Shown here one piece after another: positions 11,401 to 23,300 of a stretch of DNA of 64,000 nt. The stretch spans positions 997,001-1,061,000 of the forward strand of contig NC_092674.1 of the NCBI RefSeq assembly GCF_964355755.1, written 5' to 3'. Both the position numbers and the translations under genes were made by a program. The first letter of the stretch is position 1. Every line of letters begins with the position of its first letter. The notes beneath the pieces are model-generated. The model did not search any database, was not told the DNA's origin, and worked only from the letters and a program-made list of their open reading frames with translations. The stretch comes from Antedon mediterranea. Taxonomy: Eukaryota > Echinodermata > Crinoidea > Comatulida > Antedonidae.

Positions 11401-12950
11401 TGAGCGACCGATTGAACGTCCTGATGCTATATTTAGAATGAATTGTTTACGATCTTTTTTTCTCGGCATCGTTTCTGGATGGGACGTTCGCTATATTATG
11501 TTTATTAGTTGGCCTGTTCGTTGCGGTTCACCTGTGTTGGATCGTGTCTACGTTCGTGGGAAATTTATATTTATATTCGCCGTTGAGTAGGTAAACACGC
11601 ACGAAGGAAAATATTACGATTAAAAAATATTATTTATTTTTTATTAATTTACAACTTTGTCCTCCGCCAATTAAATTTAACACATTAATTTCACACCTTA
11701 CTTCACTAAGAACATCGTAGGGTTGTTTATTTAGGTTACGAACTCCCTACGAAGTTCAGAACGTAGCTCATTGAAAGTTGTTTATTGAGGTTACGAAGCC
11801 AAACAATGGAACCTACGAAGCCAACAACGTAGCCTACGTTCTATCTACGAAGCTACTTCGTAGGTAAAGTTGCAGTATTTTCTTTCTGTACTGTAACTTA
11901 AGGAACTCTAGACCCGGTTGAGGAACTCTAGACCCGGTTGTGGAACTCTAGACCCGGTTGTGGAACTCTAGACCCGGTTGAAGAACTCTAGACCCGGTCG
12001 AGGAACTCTAGACCTGGTAAAGAAAAAAAAACTCTAATAGTTACTAGACCCGGTTGAGGAACTCTAGACCCGGTTGAGGAACTCTAGACCCGGTTGAGGA
12101 ACTCTAGACCCGGTTGAGGAACTCTAGACCCGGTTGAGGAACTCTAGACCCGGTTGAGGAACTCTAGACCCGGTTGAGGAACTCTAGACCCGGTTGAGGA
12201 ACTCTAGACCCGGTTGAAGAACTCTAGACCCGGTTGAAGAACTCTAGACCCGGTTGAAGAACTCTACACCCGGCTGAGGAACTCTACACCCGGTTGAGGA
12301 ACTCTAGACCTGGTAAAGAAAAAAAATACACAGTTCAAGTTTGTTTTGCTTCTGGTTAATATAAACTATTTGTCTTATTTAGATTAGTTGACGTGATAAA
12401 AGCTGAGGAAGGTGATGCTGCAGCGGACAAGTTTAAAGCAAAAGCGCAACCAGCTTTGATGAAGATAATTAAAAGTTATGATGATTATGATTTGTATACC
12501 GGTGAAAAGGCAGATTTCAACGATGAAACTTCACATTGTGCGGTTCTTTTACTCAACTTCAGGGAAGATGGTATAACTCCTTATTTCACTGGAATTAAAG
12601 CAGATTTTATTGAAGAAAAAGTAGTAAGTATCTTGTTCCAAAATATCTGTCAATCTTATGCAAGCATTCATCTTTCATCACATGTATTTTTTAACATTAT
12701 AATGGTGATAGCCAATCGTTTTTTTCTTTTTAAGATCTACTCTTTTTCTTTTGTTTTCATTTTATAAAATGTTTAGAACATATTGCAAAAGTAGTAGATA
12801 AATTGCATATGTCATAAAATAGATCGAAGCCAATATGTTCATGTTTGAAATTGAATGCCCGACGTTAATTCAACACATGCATATCACAATATTCAGTGTT
12901 AATCAATGCTTTGCTTATAGTGTGTTTTTATTTTCTCTATCTTTCAGTAA
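8428..12950 (+). CDS. TPT1: Translationally controlled tumor protein (TCTP)
   Basis: Five coding exons: 8428-8455, 9744-9817, 10116-10309, 12383-12623 and 12948-12950, together 540 nt or 179 residues, close to the usual 170 or so. All introns are GT-AG and all phases agree. The start MIIYKDRFT matches the invariant TCTP start; exon 2 carries DEMFSDSLKLVEVADG, exon 3 NIGANASAEE and the start of the helical hairpin, exon 4 the rest of the hairpin and LNFREDGITPYF. TCTP is a conserved cytosolic/nuclear protein linked to growth, translation and calcium or microtubule binding. The family's usual C-terminal Cys is absent (the end reads EEKV) and the stop codon is the only coding triplet in the last exon. 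Introns 1 and 3 are swollen by transposable elements. Confidence 0.95.
8587..9343. mobile_element. TIR element in TPT1 intron 1
   Basis: Terminal inverted repeats of about 55 bp: CCTAGGCGGCGCTACTGCAG at the left end is the complement of the right end at 9343, continuing through TTTCGCACCACAC and ATATCTTCGATTTCT. The roughly 650-bp interior shows no coding potential, so this is a non-autonomous DNA transposon. Confidence 0.75.
10497..11895. mobile_element. TIR element with CTACGA-rich arms in TPT1 intron 3
   Basis: The ends TACAGTACAGAAAGAAA and TTTCTTTCTGTACTGTA are inverted copies. Inside both arms are variants of CTACGA/TCGTAG, including a tandem array of CCTACGATGTATTGTTC at 10565-10700. 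The centre has no recognisable gene. It looks like a non-autonomous DNA element of about 1.4 kb. Confidence 0.65.
11897..12320 (+). repeat. 20-bp tandem repeat (AGGAACTCTAGACCCGGTTG)
   Basis: Two blocks, six copies at 11897-12017 and about fourteen at 12050-12316, lie in TPT1 intron 3 just upstream of the exon at 12383. They are separated by AAACTCTAATAGTTACTAG, which also occurs at about 10475-10490 on the far side of the neighbouring TIR element. That element therefore appears to have landed next to the array. Confidence 0.9.
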
Positions 12951-13300
12951 TATGTATGGCAATGGATTTAAAGGACTTGCACAGCAACACTGAATGCAAG
13001 AAAACATGTGGCGTATACTTGCTAATGGAACAATTCTTGGCTTATACTTGCTAATGGAACAATTCTTGACTTATACTTTGCTAACAATTGTATTTATACT
13101 GAAAAATTGGAATTAAAATAATGTAATAACTGCAATCGGTAAATTGATGAAATCAAAAAGTTAGCCAGGTGGCTAACCCTTTTATTGTATATAGAATGGG
13201 ATTTGGCAGAAAACATCACAGTTTTATTTCTGAATCTTATTGTATCAATTAATCTCTGTCATCTATTTAATGACAACTCTGAATATGTCTATATAATAAA
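12951..13300 (+). terminator. TPT1 3'UTR with polyadenylation signal
   Basis: About 345 bases follow the stop codon without another gene. AATAAA is at 13295-13300. A short tandem duplication (GCTAATGGAACAATTCTTG) lies at about 13020-13070. Confidence 0.55.
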
Positions 13301-13576
13301 CGTATTGTGAACACTCATAATATGGTGTAATGTTGTCATCATTATTCTCAATTCAACACATTTTTTAAGCTAAGCATTTTATCTTTTTATTGGTAGCTAC
13401 TTAGTTTTTGGTAGCTAAGTTGGAATATATGCAGTGTTTGTAGCACTCCAATTTTTTATGATACAGGCGTCACATGTGAAATATATGTGATCTGTATCAC
13501 GGAATTTGCCTGTGATACTGGGCAAATTTAGAAGCTGTATCAAGAATAGGCCAACATTCTACTATTCATTCTCGCA

Positions 13577-14150
13577 GTGTACCGATAATGATATATCCGC
13601 AACAGTAATACTAACATGCATAACATTACAATCTCGTATACACAATCAACATGTACACTTCTGCAAAATTGTTTTTCTCTTATTTACAATATTCATTGAC
13701 AACTACAAATAATGTTAGTTATTTGACATTTCTATCTATTTGTCAAATAGTTTTAACAAAGAACAAATCAACATACAATGATATATCCACAGCAGTAACA
13801 ATACTAACATACATACAATTACAATCTCATTATTATGCAATGTACACTTACGCACAAATACAAAATGTACAATATTCAGTGACAATGTTATATATAATCG
13901 ACATTTCTATCTAGGCCGCGCCGATTTGTAATAGTTTTAACAAAAGAACAAATCAACATACAGTATTGTATAATAATAATAATAATGACACCATTAACAA
14001 TACTAACATTCATCAAATTACAATCTCATTATGCAATGTACACTTATGTGGTTATTTTGTTCTATTTACAATATTCAGTGACAAATACATGTTATTCGAC
14101 ATTTCTATCTGTCATAGTTTTAACAAAAGAACAAATCAACAATCCGAGTA
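13577..14150 (+). repeat. About 190-bp tandem repeat, three diverged copies
   Basis: Copies begin near 13577, 13777 and 13970. Each contains ACAATACTAACAT, ATTACAATCTC, ATGTACACTT, CAATATTCA, CGACATTTCTATCT and ATAGTTTTAACAAA followed by GAACAAATCAACA. The region between TPT1 and receptor gene A shows nothing else. Confidence 0.75.
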
Positions 14151-14331
14151 GTTAATGCTTTGCTGGTTTGTAAAAGAACATCCTGAAAGTCTAGGCTGTT
14201 GTATTATCCTTGTTTGTCGATGCACTTCAGTCTTTTCATAGTATTTTATTGTTAGCTATTGACTCCCTTATATACAATAAAAAACCTAACTTCCTTGCAC
14301 AAAGGTAACGTTTAGTTATTGCGATCGTATC

Positions 14332-17300
14332 ATGGTCGTCGGCAATATGTCACCAAATTGTGTCGTATTGATCCTAGCAGGGTTTGCAGTTATCATGACA
14401 GGTAATACTATTTCTGTTATTCACTTTTATTATTTATTGTTATATCACTGAGATTTTTAATATTATTTTCTTCTTTCGATATTCTGTTAATGTTTTTATT
14501 TTGTAAAGACACCAGTCTTTTTTAAAGCTTTTCCCCACACTCTTGGATGGCGGCTGCAACGAAAGTTAGTTGACCAAGCAACAGTTCTGATGATACATCG
14601 CGATTGGTCAAAATTATTTTGCTGCGCGCTTCTTACGTCCTTGCGTTGCGTCCTAGTGGGAACCAAGCTTTATAAAACAAATAAAAGTGTATAGGTACTT
14701 ATTACTATACTGTAATATAGAATATCGCGTTATCCATTTTGACGCAAACGATTGGTGTCACGGACCAACCGTTTCAAATGGTGACGTAATTACTATTATT
14801 AGTTTAGGGATAAGCTCTGGATTTCACCAGGGAGAACTCCCGGATTTAACACCATTTTCTGTTAGGCCTGGTTTAACAAATTGTGTATGGGCGTATGATA
14901 AGGTCACCGGAGCGGGCATCATCTAACAGTTGCTTGAATAAAATGAAATAGGCCTATACCAAATAGAAAAAAAACATGTTAAACAATATTGAGCGGAAAA
15001 CTGAAACCTTATTTCTTGGAGTGTACAAATCCAAAAAAAGAAATAACCAGTCACCAAAATTCCCAATATCATTGGAGCTTCAGATTATCTCTCTAATTTA
15101 GATAAACTTGTTAAATTACAGAAACGTTCAGCCATAATTATCATACCATTTGATATCAATAAAGTTCAATTATCAATATTTATGTTTCAGTATTTTAAGA
15201 AAACAAATCCTAATCCTATGTTAAAATTGTTAAATATTTATACTAAGAAAACTCATTCATATAATTGTAGAAATCATTCTGTTCCAGTTCCCTTCGTCAG
15301 AAAAAGTCTTTTTGTTTGTTTCTGTTTCTGGTCCTAATTTATGGAATAATCTCGATGCTTCACTTCTGTTTCTTTACCAGCTTTTAAAAGTAAATTAAAA
15401 AATAAATTAAAAAAAATAAATACCAACAATAATTTTATATAGCATTTATTAAGGTAGCCTTTTTTATCTTTTTTTTCTCTCTCTCGGAGTCATGGTGAGA
15501 CAAGTTTTTGACTTCTAATCATGAACCCAATGATGGCATTCCTTTCTCTTTTTTACCTTTTCTTGTTTTTGTATTGTATTACTGTTTCTTATTGTTTAGT
15601 ATTCTTGTATTTAAGCATTATTGTATAAATGTTATGTTGAACTTGAACTTCTTCTTTCTAAAATAAAGATAAAATGCATATTTCTGTTTTTTTACTATGA
15701 ATAAAAATATTAGAATAAAAAGATAGGGGCCTAACTCACTTAACTCCAAATTCTTTATACGATTTAATCAATTAACTTCCATTTTGATGTGCTAAATCGA
15801 CTAAAAAGCCGAATCAAAAGTTGCAGTTTAATACATTTATGTTATTCTTATGATTTGTGATATCTTTTAAAGCTACCGGAGAAGAGGCGGCAGGCAACAG
15901 AATGTATTTAGCTGTGTTTGATCATAGATATTCTGCTACTTACATCGAGTGGATTGAAACTAAGAAACCTCTACAAAACGAAACATTATTCTCTATATCG
16001 TATGCGTCACTTGACCACCACTGGACGGCACTAGCTGTCGACTACCATACGGGTAACGTTACCTTCCATGATAAAGAAAACCACTGGATATTTCTAAGCG
16101 ATGATTTTGTCTTAGAAGACAACGGCACAGCATATAGCATCGAAGGCGGTACATCTGGTAGAGTGAACGGTTTAGCGATTGACTGGTTAGCAAAAAATGT
16201 GTACTGGGTGGATGAGGGGTACAACTGGATCAAAATGACCAATTATACGGGAGGAGGAGAAGTGGTGATTGCTGATGTGGGTTTTGAGAAACCGTCTGGA
16301 ATAGCTTGCCATCCTTCCCAAGGGTAAGTAGTACTAGTAGTAGACAAATTTAAATCAAAAGGATAATAATAAAATCCTCCCCGTTTCATTCAATTACAGA
16401 CAAAACATCTTTTTGATTTTGTTTACCTAAAGATATCTTTTCTGGACCGAGTTAGGAGATAAATATCCACCGAAGATTGAACGATCAACAATGGCGGGAA
16501 ACAACCGAATTACAATCGTTGATGGGCTGACTGAACCGAGATCTATAGCTGTCGATACGATACTGGACAGGTAACATATTCTGGTACCGTATGTTATAGC
16601 ATTCTACTCATGTTGAAAAAAAACAAACTAGTTTTGTAATTTCTATTTTGATTATTATTAAAAAGTTTACAATAATTTAATCCTTTTGTTTTAGGATTTA
16701 TTGGACTGACAATAATGCAACAGCAATTAAAGTTGAATCTTCAGATCTTGACGGTAATGGAAGAAGAACTGAAATATCGGAACCAAAGTCTCTGGGTGTA
16801 TTTGATAGTATTGCAGTAGATGAAGTGAGTAACATAATAATTACCAAAGTCTCTGGGTGTATTTGATAGTATTGCAGTAGATGAAGTGAGTAACATAATA
16901 ATTACCAAAGTCTCTGGGTGTATTTGATAGTATTGTAGTAGATGAAGTGAGTAACATAATAATTACCAAAGTCTCTGGGTGTATTTGATAGTATTGCAGT
17001 AGATGAAGTTAGTTAACAATAACAATATTTAATATTATATCTTAATCGGATTATATCTATGTTGTTGTACTCCATTAACTGAAATCATATTTTGTTTAAT
17101 AACAATATTTGATATGTATTATATCTTAATAGGATTATATCTATGTTGTACTCCACCACATTTCTTTGGACAATATTATTCGTTATTATAAAAAGGCCGC
17201 TCCAAATGAATTGGTATACGAGTATAATGTTGGTACTGCAGTAAAACTGCTAGATTTATGTGTTGCTGGTCCAAACATCCAATCACAACCAGTGACATGT

Positions 17301-20300
17301 AAGACATTGTTTGATTTTAACCAACCATAGCCTATTTCCAATAGCGAATATATTCGCGCGAATTATTCCCGAGTTCTGATTGGTTGCGTACTTTTCGCGT
17401 CATAAAAATTAGATTAAAATTAGAATACGCATGCGCATTACTCAACGTTTCCAATTCGTGCGAATACATTAATGGACAGGTAGGCATGTGTCACATAACC
17501 AGGACCTATCTGAAAGTATAATGAATGAATTTGTACGGTACATAAGTATTTGTACACAATTCAATCAACCTTTAGGCCTATTTAATTTATTTCACGTTCG
17601 GTGAAGGTCAATAAATGAATTGAATTGTTGATTACGAGGGAATTTAAGGCATATAATTGAATAGACTCAGTAACTGAACCTTTTGAATCTTATATATACA
17701 GGTGAGAATAACAGTATTTGGTGAAATGCTCAATTCATCTTTTTCAGCACCGTGTGATGGTAATACATGTGGACACTACTGTGTATCGGCTGCCAACAAC
17801 AACCACGAATGTTTGTGTCGAGATAACTACGTCTTACACCCGAATGGAACGTGTAGTATCGGTGGGTAAAATAGATAAGTAAATAACTAACCAAACGATT
17901 AAAATGAATTGGGTATTAATCATCAAACCGTTATTAATTTGGAGCTGAAGTTAATAGTTTCCACTCGGCGGATGCGCCCTCTGTGGAAATATTTTGCCAA
18001 GTACTTCACTCAGTTTCCGAGTGCTTTCATTTGTTTTTTTTTTCCTTATATAGATTTAACAACGTATCAACAGCCTTTTTGCGTAATAGGAAGAACAAAT
18101 TCCATATCTTCATTTCACCCAACGCTTCTGCACTATGATTTGCCATACAAAGCTGAGTACATTTTCGAGATTTTGAGCGGAACATCAGTAGCTATAGATG
18201 TGACAGCAATAGCAATTGATATACACAGTAACTTGATGTTTTTTGCTGATGATTCGCAAAATAAAATATTTTATGCAAGGATGGAGGGAGGAGAGTACCC
18301 TGTTGCAATTCATGAATACGGCACGGGACGTATTGACGGTATTTTAAAAATATATCAGTTTATATTATTAGAGTTTTACCTAAAATTATCATAAACAATA
18401 TCATTATTATAATGAAGATGAACATTATAGAAACTAGGAGATGATGTTAATTGTTATGCGAAGTAATCATTTATGTTTTCAGGAAACTATCAGGGTATAA
18501 GTACGAATATATTTTAAGTAAACTTGTAAATCGTAACACATTGTTGGCCTACTACCTTAGATAGGGAAAGTTTGGTCTAATGTGAACACCATTGTACTGT
18601 CTGCAGACGGTCACACACACATATAAACATTGAAACTGAAAATCACGTATTATTTTTTCCAAGTATCATTCACTTACATCGCTAATTTGGTTCCTAGGTA
18701 TGGCGGTTGACTGGCTACCTGAAAATCTTATCCTTTATTACGTTGACTACGTAAAAGAAACTCGTGGATCTTTGAGGTACGATGGAGAAAGTTTAAACAT
18801 CCAATATGACGTCACTAAACCGACATCCATTGCAATAGATCCTTTTGCCAGGTATGTACATCATTATTATTAATGTATGGAACACTTTTATTATGAACAT
18901 ACAGAATAAGATATAAACTTAACTAATCTAATTATATATATATCATAACTATTCGATGTTTCCACAAGAGACATAATAGTCCTGTGGTCATTAATACTTT
19001 TTCTCATTAAAGCTCTGTCTACACTCTCAAACAAATATGGTAGTGATATACCCAAATATGGTAGTGATATGCCCAAATATGGTAGTGATATGACATCATC
19101 ATGTCCATATATGCACATCACATGAAGTTTGATAGTGTGGACAGAGCTTAAGACAAAACTCATGAATAATTCATGGAATCAATTAGTACGCAAATTTCTA
19201 CTTCTTTCCTGTAACTTTCTTTTATTTCAATTGTTTATTCTTATTATTACTCAACAGGTACATGTTTTGGACAGAGGAAACCTCACCTGCCAAGGTCGTT
19301 AGGAGTGACTTAGATTTTACAAATCGAAGAGAACTGACGGACATAGGTCTCCAGAATCCAACAGGGATGACGGTTGATCTAAAGCAGAAGAGGTAAGTAT
19401 TTAATATAATGTGCAAGAAGATAATTTTAGACAAACATCGCGTGCGACTTTCGTCAATCACGCGTGTATAAGCCTTTTTGTGCAGCATGAGCAGGTCAAT
19501 GATATATGAACATCAGACAAAATGTGTACTAGAATTTAGCTCTTCATTCGACATCTTGTGTGAATGGTAAAAATACAGTAGTATTGACGTATGCCTGTGT
19601 ATACACAAGTATGTATTATTTGTACCATTCCACGAACATAACAATTTATATTTATATTCAATATACTGTATTTTGAAGTCAGTACCAACAAAATGTTTGT
19701 TGGTGCCATATATTTCTGTTTTGGAAATAGGCTACAACATTTATTATTATGTTCGTCGAATGGTACAACAAATGCCATGAGGTGAATGATGAAAGGTTAT
19801 ATTTCATATGGGGAAACTTCGTCGTAACGACCGTTAAATAGTGCGTACTATTGCACGCCATGGGACCCACAATTGTCTAATCAAATGACAGGAATGTATT
19901 TACGTGTTATATAAAATGATCTAATGTATGTGATATAAGAATAAAATGTGTTTATTTCCTACAGGATTTACATTGTTGGATCAGATAGTACAATGATATA
20001 TTCAATCAATTATGACGGAACTATTAAAGAGATTATTGGGAGAAGTAAATATCCTGCAATAGATATTACTATTTATCAGGTAAAAATAATAGAATAAATA
20101 TTGGTAAAATAAGAACAATTGTTTGGCTACAGAACATAGTAAAGCTCTGTGACAACAAAATGTGATGTGCCCATATATGGACACGGTGACGTCATATCAC
20201 TACCATATTTGGTAAACCAATAATGCATAAGTTGCAGGCAATGCTGTATAAATGTCATACTAAAGGCCTGCTGTATCATATGTATACTTTTAATGAAACA

Positions 20301-23300
20301 GAAAATACATAACTATAAGGTTACCATGGTTACCAAACTGACAAGAACTCACTTAACTCACTTAAATATTGAAATGTAATTGTGAATAAATGTGTACATG
20401 ACAAAGGCTAGCTAAAACATAATATATACATAGTAGAAGATATACTTATCTTAAAATTATTGTTTGAAGGATTTTATGCTACTAGCTGAACCATACAATA
20501 GTACGAGTGGAATAGTGGAAGCGATACACATATCAACTGGAGAACACGAAGGCTCTATAAATGTGAATTCGTCTATAACCGCTATCGAATTCGCCGACGA
20601 GTCTACTCAACCTGTGCCAATACCGACGACAAAAGGTTTGTATTATGGTCATGAAAAAAGTATAGTAACATACGATAGGACTACTGTTCAAATAACCATG
20701 CTAACAAACATTCTTGTAGGCCTACACAGCAGATGTTGCAAGTATGACGGGCCTTAATTCCTTCTCACATAAATGTAAGAGGAGAGTGAACCGAACACCC
20801 GCTTCAATCACCAACACCAAATAATGAAAAAAGGGACCTCTGCGAATCATCTTTTTTAGAGGGGACCAAACTCCTTTTTCTAATTTCTCTCTATGACCGA
20901 ATACAGTATTATGGCACGCCAGGATGGACAAAACCATTTCAAATGCCAATCCCAATAGACCGGGCGCCCGGAAGATTTATTCATGTGAAAAGATACAAAA
21001 GGTTTGATGATGTAGTTAGGTGCGTATTAGGGCGAGATGCAATATTCGATATTGCTGCCGGGTCACAGCCTGTACAAGGGGCCTGTGGGGATCATAACAT
21101 AGGGGGGTAAAAATGCATTTATTCATGTGAAGCGATACAAGGATAAACTTTTTTGGATATCATTCGCAGTGGGCTACTAATGATTACATCACCAATGACA
21201 GCAACTTTATCCTGTACGGGGCGCCAAACAGCAACATTTTAGGGCCACGCCCAAATGGGTTTATTCATGTGAAGCGATACAAGGTTGAATCTTTTTTTAA
21301 TGGCAGCAGTACATATTGGGGATGACAAAAACACCAATGACAGCAACTTTATCCTGTACATAAGCTCAGACAGCAGCCCTAAAGGTCCGCAGATTCCCCC
21401 TATTATTCGACTATATACTCGGCGCGTATCATGGCGTTCAGCTGAGTTAGAAATACGTGATAGTAGATACGGACTCGGACTGACAATAAATACACAGCAG
21501 AATGATAAAACAATAAATAAAGAGAGCAGTTGTTTCCTGTACCAAATCATCAAACATCAAACTCTTAGGAACTCGCCCAAAATGGGTTTATCCATGAAGT
21601 GTGTAATCATTTTTGAAAAAATGGGGGTTTTTTTTAACTTTTCCCGGTACACAGCAGCTCAAATACCCGAGGATTCGTGATCAACAATGTTGATAATACA
21701 AACACATTCACGATAACGAGTGACTTTTAGGCCTATTTTATAATTGAAATATATCTTTATTTTGGAATAATAAATAACACCAACAAAAACACTTAAAATA
21801 ACCAAAAGCAGATTTGTATTTTAGGGTATCATTTTGAACAATCAATATTATATCAAAATCATTATTTCACAACACAAAATAATATAATTTAAGAATATTT
21901 TTCAGATAAACTAATTAATAATTACACTCATAATGATCGACACCGGTACCGATTATTGTGCATTATTATTACTAGAGGGTGAGCTCGCTTCGCTCGCTCT
22001 CCCGGCCCTCTAGGAAGTGTAGACGATGGTTTTCGGAATGATAATGTTCTCCTTATACGTTTTCTGTCGGTTACCATTATTGAAAATGCTTGACATTCGT
22101 AAAACTAAACTACTTTGTTTCACAGTGTTTTAGATGATTAATAACATTTTAAAGTACAGTTTTTATTGTTTGGTAGGGCCCTTTGGGGAGGCGGAGGTCA
22201 TTTGAGGGAGGTGCTTATTCGAGGTATATATGTTAAATTTTGTAGTTTTAAATGGTAACATTTATAATAAAATGAAATCCTCTAATAGATATGAAAAGTG
22301 CTAAAAAAGAATAACAAATGCTTGGTAAATTGTACAGTGTGTCGGTAGTTACACTGCATGTAAAATATTCGACCTGGGTTCAGTTAGAGAAAAATAATGT
22401 GCAATAATCAATACAGTAGTCGATCCATTGTGGATAAGTAACGATATTTAATTTTGTCCAGTATTATTAATGTTGCCTTTTATCAGATATCACTGTATAA
22501 TGTTAATACAGTAACAATTTTAAATTTGACTTCGGCAGTTATAGTAAAATAATGTGCAATAATCGATACAGTAGTCGATCCATTATGGATAAGTAACGAT
22601 ATTTAATTTGGTCCTGAGTATGTTGCATTTTATCAGATATCACTGTATAATGTTAGTGCAGTAACAATTTTAAAATTGACTTGGGCAGTTATAGTTAAAT
22701 AATGTGCAATAATCGATACAGTAGTCGATCCATTATAGATAAGTAACGATATTTAATTTGGTCCTGAGTATGTTGCATTTTATCAGATATCACTGTCTAA
22801 TGTTAGTACAGTAACAATTTTAAATTTGACTTGGGCAGTTATAGTAAAATAATGTGCAGTAATCAATACAGTAGTCGATCCATTATGGATAAGTAACGAT
22901 ATTTAATTCGATTCAGTTTGTTGCGTTTTATCAGATATCACTTTAGTTAGTTAGTAAATAATGTGCAATAACCAATACAGTTAGTCGATCCATTGTGGAT
23001 AAGTAACGATATTTAATTTGGTTCAGTATTATTAATATTAATTAATGTTGCCTTTTATCAGATATCACTGTCTAATATTAGTACAGTAACAATTAAAAAT
23101 TTGACTTTGTTTCAGTTAAAGTAAAACAATGTGCAGTAATCGATACAGTAGTCGATCCATTATGGACAAGTAACGATGTTTAAAATGTTGGCAGATTAAG
23201 TTATTTGTTGGGTTTTATCAGTCTAATTCACATGAAAACGGTTACTTTTTTTATTTAAATTGAATTAAAAATACAGTAATAGTGTGCAATCGATAGTCTA

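Noticed and set aside
14687-14926. Open frame in intron 1 of gene A
   Set aside because: No family resemblance, no splice context, surrounded by repeat-like sequence.
20722-21680. Open frames in the left palindrome arm and their mirror at 25635-25946
   Set aside because: They occur in both arms only because of the inverted duplication, with broken frames and no recognised domain.
21972-22014. GAGCTCGCTTCGCTCGC as a bacterial-type terminator or operator
   Set aside because: It is the inverted Helitron-like 3' hairpin and recurs at other element ends in the window.
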